Shown piece by piece: positions 23,527 through 33,872 of a stretch of 64,000 bases of DNA. Under the pieces are notes generated by a model. It made no database searches. It was not told the DNA's origin and saw only the letters and a list, made by a program, of their open reading frames with translations. Made by a program: the position numbers and the translations under genes. The stretch comes from Poa pratensis (taxonomy: Eukaryota > Streptophyta > Magnoliopsida > Poales > Poaceae). The stretch's first letter is position 1. Every line of letters starts with the position of its first letter. Location: the NCBI GenBank assembly GCA_947311845.1, contig CAMZMU010000048.1:26445391-26509390 (forward strand), in the 5' to 3' direction.

Positions 23527-24042
23527 CTAAACTCGACTCGCGCCGGTGTCAGTGACGTCGTCCAAGCGGCCCCAACAAGAGGACAGGCTGCTGCTAGAGT
23601 CCTCGCCCTGCTGCTGCGTGCCGGAGGGGCCGGCCTCGCCCTGCCCGCGCTGCTGCCGGCTCTCGCTCAAGACCTGGTACTGGACCGCCATCACCTGGGG
23701 ATCAAGGAGGAGATCCTTGACCAAGGGGTCATCCTCGCGCTGGTGGCGCGCCCTGAGCAGCCTCTCTGCCTGCCGGTGCTCCCTCTCCTCGGCCTTCGTC
23801 GCGATCCTCATGCCATCTGGCGCTAACATGTGCGCCACGCTCCGCTCATCCTCAAAGTTGAGGATCGCTCTCGCCCCAAAGTGCTGGACCGCCGCGCAGT
23901 CGTAGGCGCGGGCCGCCTGCCACGGGCACCTGAAAGTACCAAGCTGGATCTTCCTGTGATCCACTGTGATCTGAGCTGCCCAAGTCGGGATCTTCGTGGG
24001 TCTCCGGTGAACACCACGAAACTTTCGCTCCGGCTCCGACAT
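23527..24042 (-). CDS. AP2/ERF-domain protein inside the CACTA element
   Basis: An uninterrupted 171-residue frame. Residues 8-64 form one AP2/ERF DNA-binding domain: FRGVHRRPTK, WAAQITV, LGTF, AARAYDCAAV, then GARAILNFE. This is the plan of plant ERF transcription factors, though the strand region has non-standard residues. The remainder is charged (EEREHRQAERLLRARHQRE) and then Gln/Ser-rich, with no clear EAR or activation motif. The start MSEPERKF is the only ATG ahead of the domain. It lies on the same strand as the transposase, 0.8 kb from its start. It may be a captured host gene that the element has kept, or a standing gene of this family. The open frame beside a broken transposase is notable. 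Expression cannot be judged. Confidence 0.7.
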   Translation of the reverse strand: MSEPERKFRGVHRRPTKIPTWAAQITVDHRKIQLGTFRCPWQAARAYDCAAVQHFGARAILNFEDERSVAHMLAPDGMRIATKAEEREHRQAERLLRARHQREDDPLVKDLLLDPQVMAVQYQVLSESRQQRGQGEAGPSGTQQQGEDSSSSLSSCWGRLDDVTDTGASRV

Positions 24043-24439
24043 GATACTTAGTTAAGTAAAAGCATTTGATACAGGGTTAGTCATATATGAAATGAATATA
24101 TGAAAAATAATTGTCAACAACATTTTATTTGCTACATTATTTTGCATGTGTTGCGTTATTAATCATTATTATGGTAGCAAAAACTTTGTTACTGGTTATT
24201 TCTTTGAAAATGTTCACAATTTAGTAAACCTAACACCAAACCATCCCGCATTAAGATAATAAGACCCATCCAACACTTCCCTAAATACAACATTCTTTTG
24301 TACTAAATGAACAATTATTATAACATGGATTTTGATGAACAAAATCTAATTTACAGTGGACAATACTACATTTACAGTGGATAATTTCTACTCCTAAAAT
24401 CCCTAAAATCCCTAAAATCCTACTCCTAAAATCCTATAA

Positions 24440-24890
24440 TTTTTAACACTAAACACCGACACAATCACTAACACAATCCGTGGTGAGCTCAAATCCGTGG
24501 TGAGGACAAGGAGAGAGGAGGGGAAGGGAGGGGATGAGGAGGAATAGGGTGTACCGGAGAGGGGAGCGGCGGCAATGCGGGATGGCTGGGCCGACGGGGG
24601 GCGGCGCTGCTCGACGCGGGGGGTGCTGCTCGGACCGGATGCGGCGCTGCTCGGACCGGATGCGGCGCGGGTGGAGGAGAGGAGAGGCTGGGGTGTGGGT
24701 GCGGTCGACGTTGGGCTGGAGGAGAGGAGAGGACGAGGGCGGCGCCGCCGGTGGCCGGAGATCGAGCAGGGGGACGAGGGCGGCGGCGGCGCGGGTGGAG
24801 GAGAGGAGCGTGCTGTGTGTGTGTGTGGGGGGGGTGGGTGGGTTGGGGACGACCACGCGCGCGGGCCGCGCGTTTTGGTAAGTGGATAAG
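24440..24890 (-). promoter_or_regulatory. GC-rich low-complexity block upstream of the AP2/ERF gene
   Basis: Purine-rich GGAGAGG/GCGGCG sequence is open in several frames but low in complexity, for example a Pro/Arg-rich minus-strand frame. It sits 0.4 kb upstream of the AP2/ERF start and ends at the palindrome 24893-24919, so a promoter or leader role is more likely than coding. This is inference. Confidence 0.3.
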
Positions 24891-24892
24891 AC

Positions 24893-24919
24893 TACGCCGA
24901 CGGCAATGCCGTCGGCGTA
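24893..24919. repeat. Internal copy of the CACTA subterminal palindrome
   Basis: The same 27-bp palindrome (tacgccgacggca plus its complement) found at 18679-18705 stands alone here, 6 kb inside the element and upstream of the AP2/ERF gene. Confidence 0.85.
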
Positions 24920-25185
24920 TCCTTTTTTTTTTAGTCAATATATTCCCTAATTTAGTCCATATTCCCTAATTTATTTAAGTTGTACTATACAATAATATTA
25001 TAATTTTTTAGACCTTTATTATAATATATTGTATTATGTGGTAGGCCCACGCGCAAATTATTCCTGCGCTCCGCTATCCTTTTCCAGCGAAACCCTAGGT
25101 TTGGGTGGGGCTTGTGAAACCAACTTTTATCAAAATTAATCGAAACAGAGTAGTAGCAACTAAGATAGAACAAAACATAGACAAA

Positions 25186-28169
25186 CTAGCAAACGTGCCC
25201 GTGCGTTGCAACGGGCTGATTTTTAAATTTAATACCATGGGATGTATAAAGTGCATGAAGAGGCAGAATATCTAACAACATGTTAACCTGATAATGATCG
25301 CTTTGCTGGTTCAGGAAATACGCTATGTATCCATTTGTTTATACTTTTATATGCATTTTTAGGAAGATTGGATTGATTAAATTGCAGGAAAGTTGTGCCC
25401 AACATTCATGAATTTACTGCTGTCACTTTAACTTACATAACTATACCAAACTGTTGCTCTAACATGTGGAGGGGTCATTCGAAAACAACTGAGAGCTCCG
25501 ATAAATCACTATACATACACTATTCGTTGTTTTTAACACGGCCTTCCCCAAATCGAGACATGTATTTTTAATGTTTTAGGTAAACACATATGCAGATTTG
25601 GTTCCTTGATGTGATAAATGTTATTTTTAGTTACATGTTTCCAGGGGCAAAATCTAGTAAATACACATAACACAAACTCATCTCAACTTCTCTTCAAAAA
25701 AATGCCAGAGTTGGACATCGAGAGTTTAGACTGGACAAATGTCCTATCAACAAATAACATGTAAAAGTACTGACCTCATTTAATGTAGAAGAAACCACAG
25801 ATGTATTAACATCGAACCATCGAGCTAATCCTTCATGACTGAACCATTAAAAAAACTATTACACCAAGAAAACAGAAGTATCAGACAAACACCTAACTAC
25901 CTAAGCTTGAGACACAATCCTGTAGGACTGAACCTGCAATAAAAATACTACACCCGCAAATAGACGTAGACAATCACCAACGCTTCATATTTTGAAGTGC
26001 CATAGCAGCCGCCATTGTTTGCAACATGTAGCTGCTTCAGTTTTGTAGGCATGTACGGAGTATTGCAGTCTTCTCAGTATCTCCATTTATATTAATTTAC
26101 AGTAAACTGTCGTAGAAATCGGAGCCGAGTTGAGCGAAAAAATGGGGAGCAGGGACAGTCGGACAGACTACCCTTCCACATGTGCAGATACCACCAACAA
26201 TAGAAGCATCAGCCGATGACCAAAGTTTCATCTTTTGAAGCGCCATTGCGGCCGGGGTTGTTTGCAGCATGTAGCAGTTTCAGTAAGCATGGAAGTTTGC
26301 CGTTTGCGGGAGAGGCGCGGACTGGATTGTGTACGATCGTTGGTGCTTAGTCCGCCAGTCCTCCTCCGTTCTCCTTCCATGATCAGTCCTCCTCTGCTCA
26401 CCACCACCCCCTGCACCCCACCGCTACCAAAGCCGACCAAGGACCAACCCTTCTCTGACACCAAGCAGCATGACGCCGCGACTTCGGCATGCCGCACGGA
26501 CAGCAAGCGAGCAGGTGCTCGGGGCCGCATCATATGAGCCGTGGAAGAGTGGCAGAGCAGGTCGGGTCAGGCAAGAGGGGCTCGCGGCGGAGTTGCTGCG
26601 ACATTGACGGCGTGCGCTCATGGCGGCGGCCACAAATCGAGATGCTAATGGCGGCCAAATCGGTTTGTGTCGGGCACGGTGGCTCGGCCGCAGGAGGGCT
26701 GGGAGAGGGGAGGTGGGCGGCGTGTGGTTCCATTTGTCCTGTCGGAGGAGGGAGATGGCGCCGCTCGCCAGAGATCAATCTGACAATACGTTTGATTTTT
26801 TCGTACCAACGGAACCATCAAATAATATTCTGCATAGTAAACAACATTTGCTCCCGAAATCCCAATCTCAGCGTCAAGTGAGGCAAATGGGCTTCACAGA
26901 TTATCACGATTCAGTTGATGACCATTAGCAACAGGTTAGACCATCACCGCCGCCGGTTGGTTATTCGGTCCTGTGCTGAACCAGCGGAGCAAGCACTGTA
27001 TACTGGGCGGAACTCTGCTCGTACTGCTCCCTGTCACCACCGCCGTCGGAAGAAGCATTGTATCCGGCTGTTCGGTCCCGTCTGCTGGGAGAGGGCGACG
27101 AAGATGCGCGCCAAACGCGAGATCGGCCAATGGAGGCCTCAAGCCAGGGGCTGCAGCGACCGTCGGCCTCTGCACGGCAGTTCCTCACGCGAGATTTTTG
27201 TGTAGTCTTCGTCACCGTTGACCTTGAATCGGCTCTTCCTCCATGGCATCTGTAGAGGATAAGGTAGCCAGCGTCGCCTGTGTTGCAGTGGGCAGTGGCA
27301 GCCCCGTGAGCGCCTCAATGCCAAATAGCGAACAAAGTCGGGAAAGGAAAGAGCCAGGTCGCCGCCGCTCGCTCGCCCGCGACGGAGTCCGGCGAACTCC
27401 TCGCCCCGGGATCCAGCGCCACCGCCCTGCCCTGTGCCTGGAACCAGCGCCGCCGCCACCCCTGGCCACTTCAGCGCGCGGACGACACCGATTTCTTCCT
27501 CAACCTCGGGCATGGTGGCCCTAGTTCCAATCGGGTCGCCGCCGTCCAGATGCACGCGGCTGAACTCATCGGACCCGCGGAAGATGAACTTCCCTTCTCT
27601 GCCCCTCTCCGTCCAGTGCCGCTGCTTCCGCTCTCGCTCCCCAGCTGCTGGAGGCGCGCTCCCACGGAGCACCGGTGCACAGCGGGGATGAGGACGAGAT
27701 GAAATCGAGGTCGCGCTTGAGCTCCTTTGCGCGGCTGCTCTCTCCCTTCTCCGCCCCGTGACCGCTGATCTCCGCTCTCTCTCTCTCCGCGGACGGTGTA
27801 GAGGAGCTTTCGCGGCGACCGGCAGTGCGCGACCGTGGCTCCGGATCCACCGTCGAGCGGCCGCATCCGGCCGTGGCTGGTCGTTGGCGACCTGGTTCGT
27901 CTACATCTGGGACCAGAACGCGACGCTCCACACCGGCAGCCTCTCCCAACGCGGGTACTCCGTCATGGCGTTGTGGGCGGCGGCGAGTGGCGGCGTTGCG
28001 CGTGTTTCGTCCATCGTGAGTGGAGGCGAGGGAGGGGATTTTTTTTGTCCGTGCGAATCGTTATTTTGACTTAACGGTGGCATCAATGGTAATATGAGAC
28101 TTGGTGGGAGGGTAAACTCGGAAGAAAAAATGACGTACCATCACCTGAAGACATATTATATAGTAGAGA
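25186..28169 (-). mobile_element. Non-autonomous Helitron, 2984 bp, nested in the CACTA
   Basis: Read on the minus strand it begins TCTCTACTATATAAT at 28169. It ends with a hairpin (GCCCGT, 8-nt loop, ACGGGC at 25216-25197), 11 nt before the terminal CTAG (25189-25186). The flanking bases are A and T, the Helitron target. Joining the flanks recreates '...acatagacaaa t gacaacaaac...', one unit of the 28-bp repeat next door, which confirms both ends. There is no Rep/helicase. The interior at 26230-28070 is GC-rich and looks like captured exon sequence, none recognised. A ~70-bp phrase ('gccattg...ggttgtttgcag.catgtag') occurs twice, near 25985 and 26230. Confidence 0.9.
26228..28070. other. GC-rich putative captured gene fragments in the Helitron
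   Basis: Several overlapping frames on both strands are open over 100-180 codons (for example minus 27139-27672), as expected of GC-rich grass exon sequence. None shows a domain I recognise. Overlapping open frames in opposite directions here are probably composition effects. Origin from captured host exons is inference from the Helitron context. Confidence 0.4.
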
Positions 28170-28171
28170 TG

Positions 28172-28285
28172 ACAACAAACTTGGGTACATAGACGAATAA
28201 CAACAAACTTGGGTACATAGACGAATAACAACAAATTTGGGTACATAGACGAATAACAACAAACTTGGGTACATAGACGAATGAC
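28172..28285. repeat. 28-bp tandem repeat, four copies
   Basis: Units of 'acaacaaacttgggtacata' plus gacgaata repeat with one or two mismatches. They lie in the probable 3' untranslated region of the minus-strand gene at 28324-28866. A fifth partial unit (acatagacaaa) is on the far side of the Helitron, at 25175-25185. Confidence 0.9.
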
Positions 28286-28323
28286 AACAAACCATTTTGT
28301 CCTAACCAATGATGTGGCTCAGG

Positions 28324-28866
28324 TTAGTCATACTCTTGCCTAGGCCTATAATACTCGTGGGTGTAGTCGTCGTAGTCGCCGTCGTCGTCGTCGCTGTCGT
28401 CGGACGGCCGTGATGTAGTCGTTGACGGGGGTTGTCTCCTGGACTGTGATTGAGGGTAGCGCAGGCGGGGGTTATCACCGGCCGTGATGTAGTCCATGAC
28501 CCTCTTGAGAGTCCGGCCGGCCCACCACAGCCGACGGCCGGCCTCGTTGAAGTTCGAAGGACGCGGGCGGTCCTCCTCGTACCTGGCGAGCGCCTTCTCA
28601 CGCCTTTCGATGAAGAAGGCGTCCCAAGTTGGGCGATAGTCTGGATGCCAACGGGAATCCATCCGCTGCTCCGGAGTGAGCTCGAGGTAGTAGTGGTTCG
28701 TGATGGCCGCCCGGCGCGCCAAACCTTGAGGGACTGGAGGGACTGGCACGCCTCCGGTGCTCAGCCTCCAGCCGGTGGGGACGTCGTAGCCGGGTGGGCA
28801 GGGGTAGTTCGAGGCGCAAAGCGCCTCCGCCTCCGAGTAGGTTAGAGTGGGTACGGTGGAAGCCAT
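28324..28866 (-). CDS. Second CACTA-associated protein, function unknown
   Basis: A 180-residue frame starting MASTVPTLTYSEAEAL. I prefer this ATG, in a good context (cccATGgct), over an upstream in-frame one at 28887. A TATA-like CTATAAGAG lies about 50 bases upstream. Features: a Pro/Gly motif (PCPPGYDVPTGWRLSTGGVP), VPPVP, a helical region ending in RREKALARYEEDRPRP, and an acidic C-terminus (SDDSDDDDGDYDDY). Similar predicted proteins with a 'PPGW...GGVPVPPVP' start are, as I recall, common in Triticeae genomes near CACTA elements. A role as the element's second protein (TNPA-like) is inference. The frame is intact. Confidence 0.6.
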   Translation of the reverse strand: MASTVPTLTYSEAEALCASNYPCPPGYDVPTGWRLSTGGVPVPPVPQGLARRAAITNHYYLELTPEQRMDSRWHPDYRPTWDAFFIERREKALARYEEDRPRPSNFNEAGRRLWWAGRTLKRVMDYITAGDNPRLRYPQSQSRRQPPSTTTSRPSDDSDDDDGDYDDYTHEYYRPRQEYD

Positions 28867-28909
28867 GGGAGAGTGATGAGGGATCAATGATGGATGTGAA
28901 GTGTACTCC

Positions 28910-29258
28910 TGCCTCTCTTATAGACCCGCCTCTCCGAGTGACTCCCTCCAGCTAGCCAATCAGGAACAAGTACGCGGATCGTGTGTTTCCTTCGAGAGCT
29001 AGGGAGCCGTTGGATCAAGCGAAAGAAACACACCGCTGATCCAACGGCTCACAAGCGCTGGGAGGAAACACACGATCCGTGTGCTTCTTCCTGATTGGGC
29101 ATACTACAGCTCACAAGCCCAGAAAAGAAACACGAGGTGCTGATCCAACGGCTCACAAGCGCTCGAAAGAAACACACCGCTGATCCAATGGCTCACAAGC
29201 GCTCGAAGGAAACACACGATCCGTGTGCTTCTTCCTGATTGGGCATACTACATGCACT
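28910..29258 (-). promoter_or_regulatory. Repeat-rich promoter region of the second CACTA gene
   Basis: Upstream of the TATA-like box, the motif 'gctgatccaacggctcacaa' with 'aggaaacacacgatcc' occurs several times, directly and inverted (28975-29015, 29035-29080, 29140-29165, 29180-29225). Such symmetric repeats next to a transposon gene suggest protein binding, but this is inference. Confidence 0.45.
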
Positions 29259-32200
29259 GGAATCTTGTGTTGATTTGGGGTAGACTTTGGTTTCTCATGT
29301 TCCTATGGCCTAACATAACACAACCAAGCAAAAAAGTCCACTGGGCTACCCCCTTTCGACGCACGTCTATGGGGGTAGACGGAAACGTTAGGGTTTTTCC
29401 AGCGGATTCAGGGTTTCACCGAAGCGGGGCCCCGGAGCGTCGGAACCCCACCCAAACCTAGGTTGACATACCATATGTATACAAGTGTGTTGTGTGTTGT
29501 AAATGTGCAAGAATCTACTCCTACGTGTGACCGACATCACCGGCTTCACTTTCTCTCTAGTGAGTTTCTGCACTTAGAGGTGAAAACTCCCCTTTCGGAC
29601 GAACCGGATGGAATCGTGTGTCGATTTGGGGTAGACTTTGGTTTCTCATGTTCCTATGGCCTAACATAACACAACCAAGCAAAAAAGTCCACTGGGCTAC
29701 CCCCTTTCGACGCACGTCTATGGGGGTAGACGGAAACGTTAGGGTTTTTCCAGCGGATTCAGGGTTTCACCGAAGCGGGGCCCCGGAGCGTCGGAACCCC
29801 ACCCAAACCTAGGTTGTGACATACCATATGTATACAAGTGTGTTGTGTGTTGTAAATGTGCAAGAATCTACTCCTACGTGTGACCGACATCACCGGCTTC
29901 ACTTTCTCTCTAGTGAGTTTCTGCACTTAGAGGTGAAAACTCCCCTTTCGGACGAACCGGATGGAATCGTGTGTCGGTTTGGGGTAGACTTTGGTTTCTC
30001 ATGTTCCTATGGCCTAACATAACACAACCAAGCAAAAAAGTCCACTGGGCTACCCCCTTTCGACGCACGTCTATGGGGGTAGACGGAAACGTTAGGGTTT
30101 TTCCAGCGGATTCAGGGTTTCACCGAAGCGGGGCCCCGGAGCGTCGGAACCCCACCCAAACCTAGGTTGTGACATACCATATGTATACAAGTGTGTTGTG
30201 TGTTGTAAATGTGCAAGAATCTACTCCTACGTGTGACCGACATCACCGGCTTCACTTTCTCTCTAGTGAGTTTCTGCACTTAGAGGTGAAAACTCCCCTT
30301 TCGGACGAACCGGATGGAATCGTGTGTCGATTTGGGGTAGACTTTGGTTTCTCATGTTCCTATGGCCTAACATAACACAACCAAGCAAAAAAGTCCACTG
30401 GGCTACCCCCTTTCGACGCACGTCTATGGGGGTAGACGGAAACGTTAGGGTTTTTCCAGCGGATTCAGGGTTTCACCGAAGCGGGGCCCCGGAGCGTCGG
30501 AACCCCACCCAAACCTAGGTTGTGACATACCATATGTATACAAGTGTGTTGTGTGTTGTAAATGTGCAAGAATCTACTCCTACGTGTGACCGACATCACC
30601 GGCTTCACTTTCTCTCTAGTGAGTTTCTGCACTTAGAGGTGAAAACTCCCCTTTCGGACGAACCGGATGGAATCGTGTGTCGATTTGGGGTAGACTTTGG
30701 TTTCTCATGTTCCTATGGCCTAACATAACACAACCAAGCAAAAAAGTCCACTGGGCTACCCCCTTTCGACGCACGTCTATGGGGGTAGACGGAAACGTTA
30801 GGGTTTTTCCAGCGGATTCAGGGTTTCACCGAAGCGGGGCCCCGGAGCGTCGGAACCCCACCCAAACCTAGGTTGTGACATACCATATGTATACAAGTGT
30901 GTTGTGTGTTGTAAATGTGCAAGAATCTACTCCTACGTGTGACCGACATCACCGGCTTCACTTTCTCTCTAGTGAGTTTCTGCACTTAGAGGTGAAAACT
31001 CCCCTTTCGGACGAACCGGATGGAATCGTGTGTCGATTTGGGGTAGACTTTGGTTTCTCATGTTCCTATGGCCTAACATAACACAACCAAGCAAAAAAGT
31101 CCACTGGGCTACCCCCTTTCGACGCACGTCTATGGGGGTAGACGGAAACGTTAGGGTTTTTCCAGCGGATTCAGGGTTTCACCGAAGCGGGGCCCCGGAG
31201 CGTCGGAACCCCACCCAAACCTAGGTTGTGACATACCATATGTATACAAGTGTTTGTGTGTTGTAAATGTGCAAGAATCTACTCCTACGTGTGACCGACA
31301 TCACCGGCTTCACTTTCTCTCTAGTGAGTTTCTGCACTTAGAGGTGAAAACTCCCCTTTCGGACGAACCGGATGGAATCGTGTGTCGATTTGGGGTAGAC
31401 TTTGGTTTCTCATGTTCCTATGGCCTAACATAACACAACCAAGCAAAAAAGTCCACTGGGCTACCCCCTTTCGACGCACGTCTATGGGGGTAGACGGAAA
31501 CGTTAGGGTTTTTCCAGCGGATTCAGGGTTTCACCGAAGCGGGGCCCCGGAGCGTCGGAACCCCACCCAAACCTAGGTTGTGACATACCATATGTATACA
31601 AGTGAGTTGTGTGTTGTAAATGTGCAAGAATCTACTCCTACGTGTGACCGACATCACCGGCTTCACTTTCTCTCTAGTGTTTCTGCACTTAGAGGTGAAA
31701 ACTCCCCTTTCGGACGAACCGGATGGAATCGTGTGTCGATTTGGGGTAGACTTTGGTTTCTCATGTTCCTATGGCCTAACATAACACAACCAAGCAAAAA
31801 AGTCCACTGGGCTACCCCCTTTCGACGCACGTCTATGGGGGTAGACGGAAACGTTAGGGTTTTTCCAGCGGATTCAGGGTTTCACCGAAGCGGGGCCCCG
31901 GAGCGTCGGAACCCCACCCAAACCTAGGTTGTGACATACCATATGTATACAAGTGAGTTGTGTGTTGTAAATGTGCAAGAATCTACTCCTACGTGTGACC
32001 GACATCACCGGCTTCACTTTCTCTCTAGTGAGTTTCTGCACTTAGAGGTGAAAACTCCCCTTTCGGACGAACCGGATGGAATCGTGTGTCGATTTGGGGT
32101 AGACTTTGGTTTCTATGTTCCTATGGCCTAACATAACACAACCAAGCAAAAAAGTCCACTGGGCTACCCCCTTTCGACGCACGTCTATGGGGGTAGACGG

Positions 32201-32382
32201 AAACGTTAGGGTTTTTCCAGCGGATTCAGGTTTCACCGAAGCGGGGCCCCGGAGCGTCGGAACCCCACCCAAACCTAGGTTGTGACATACCATATGTATA
32301 CAAGTGTGTTGTGTGTTGTAAATGTGCAAGAATCTACTCCTACGTGTGACCGACATCACCGGCTTCACTTTCTCTCTAGTGA
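29259..32382 (+). repeat. 353-bp tandem array, about 8.8 copies
   Basis: Near-identical units recur at 29272, 29623, 29976, 30329, 30682, 31035, 31387, about 31738 and about 32090 (anchor gatttggggtagactttgg), differing by small indels. Each contains a hairpin (gctaccccc / gggggtagac) and ggggccccgg. The 64-68-codon frames in each unit are by-products of the repeat. The high identity indicates recent expansion. The last copy ends at ctctctagtgag. Confidence 0.95.
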
Positions 32383-32587
32383 GCCAGGAAAAGTTTTTAT
32401 TTGTTTTACATGTATATGTTGTTGGGTTGGGCTCCGGAAAACTCAAACCGTTATTTTACGTGGGTGATACTGAAATTGGGAGGGCAATTATAGGTCCAAT
32501 ATATATATAAATTACAACTACATTAAATATTATATAGAGAAATAAAGAAATGAATATTATATACGAAAATAAATAAAAAAACAACTA

Positions 32588-32871
32588 AACGCCGACGGCA
32601 GCCGTCGGTGTATAATAACGCGTGTACGCCGACGGCCGTACCGTCGGCGTATCAACGATGCTGGACGGTCCCGTTATGCCGCCCGTTTGTACGCCGACGG
32701 GAGAAAGAACGCCGACGGCAGCCGTCGGGCACGTATGTCTACGCCGACGGCGCTTCGTACGCCGACGGCTTGCTCGTCGTCTGCCCTAGCCCGTGCTGTA
32801 CGCCGACGGCCCCGACATTTGGCCGTCGGCGTACAATAAGGCCGTCGGCGTAGTGTGGCTTTCCCGTAGTG
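32588..32871. repeat. CACTA right subterminal repeats and terminus
   Basis: About a dozen cgccgacggc/gccgtcggcg motifs in both orientations end in the terminal inverted repeat ttcccgtagtg. They match the left block at 18391-18708. Confidence 0.9.
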
Positions 32872-32885
32872 AATACAAGTACGCG

Positions 32886-33000
32886 AACTGATCTGTACAT
32901 CACAACAACGCAGCCAAAAAAACACACTCGTTCAAAAATTGGTCTACGAATTATCCTTACAACAACTAAATATGCAATCACGTCGAGGGCACGGAAGAAA
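32886..33000 (+). repeat. Right member of the direct repeat flanking the CACTA element
   Basis: Resembles 18186-18300 (acatcacaacaacgca, attggtctacga, atccttacaaca, aatcacgtcgag), in the same orientation. Confidence 0.55.
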
Positions 33001-33719
33001 ATGGCTTCTAACGAGCGCAAAACGTAGACCTCGATCGGTTGCACCTACGCGTACGTATACGCCTCCATGCCAAATTAAAGGAAATTGAACCCACGTAGGT
33101 GGACGACATCCATGGAAACAACATTCTATCTCTTGGGTTTTGGAGTAGAGAATGATCGCGAATACCTTTACGTCAGAACTTCGACTTGGTGGCAGTGGCA
33201 GGCTCAAAGCGACCGGCGAGGAGGAGAAGGAGTGGGTGAGACGCGAGTACTGGTGCTAGGGGATGTCTGCGAGTACTGGTGCATTTTAGCCGGGAGAAGG
33301 CGCCATGTGCCTCGGGCGTCCTCTAAGTGTAAGTACTAGCTAGCAGGCTATAATCCCGCCTACATGACACTTTTGTTTACGTGGAGGAGGAAGATAATGA
33401 AAAACTAAGACGTGGTCTTTTATATGAGGCAAACTCTACACATGCTTCTAGATAAAAAGAATAAAATGAGAGGAAAGAGAAAGAGAGAAATGGACAAAGA
33501 TGACTAAGCTAATAGCCAACCTTATTGTATGAGTGATTGACACAATTGGCTCTTAAGACATCACGGTATTGTATAAATTTAAGACGGCCGTCATCATTAA
33601 ATAATGACGATGGTGCATCTTCCCTTTCCGGAACAGACGGAGAAGAAATTAATGGAATGGTAAGAGGAAGTTTAATAATATAGTGATCACTCCATGAGTT
33701 TTGCTTGCACTCACTTAGG

Positions 33720-33872
33720 AATGCGGCCGGGTCAGGACGCCAAGTTCCTCAACACCACAAGGATTATTTCAAGCAGCTCCAGGAGATCACCGCCAACACG
33801 CACTGGGACTGCATCAAGAACATGGTCCGCCTCGCCAAGGATAGAGTTCGCCGCCGAGAAGACCAGCTCGGT
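33720..33872 (+). other. Possible single exon or gene fragment, unidentified
   Basis: After a one-base frame change near 33752 the plus strand reads HHKDYFKQLQEITANTHW and then MVRLAKDRVRRREDQL, followed by a possible GT donor at 33872. The texture is protein-like and helical and the GC content is raised. I do not recognise the family and find no convincing next exon; 34150-34350 has another open stretch of unknown nature. Confidence 0.3.

Larger units (their letters stand above)
18373..32871 (-). mobile_element. CACTA (En/Spm) transposon, about 14.5 kb, composite
   Basis: The right terminus is clear: CGCCGACGG-rich subterminal repeats lead into ...ttcccgtagtg at 32861-32871, the complement of a CACTACGGGAAA tip. 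The left terminus is degraded (cctgctagaattcc at 18373), followed by the same repeat family. A 3-bp repeat, aat, lies at 18370-18372 and 32872-32874, the CACTA duplication length. Inside, in order: a TNP2-type transposase (-), a long fold-back, an AP2/ERF gene (-), a nested Helitron, a second element-associated gene (-), and a 353-bp tandem array. The outline is convincing; the exact left end is less so. Confidence 0.8.

Noticed and set aside
24449..24938. Pro/Arg-rich frames of about 100-150 codons
   Set aside because: Low-complexity GGAGAGG-type DNA that is open in several frames; more likely promoter or leader sequence.
29225..32131. Repeated 64-68-codon open frames (MSIWGRLWFLMF..., MTYHMYTS...)
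   Set aside because: They recur only because the 353-bp unit recurs; the unit length is not a multiple of three and no coding signal is present.
29259..32382. CRISPR-like array
   Set aside because: The units are contiguous 353-bp repeats with no unique spacers, in a plant genome; this is a tandem array.
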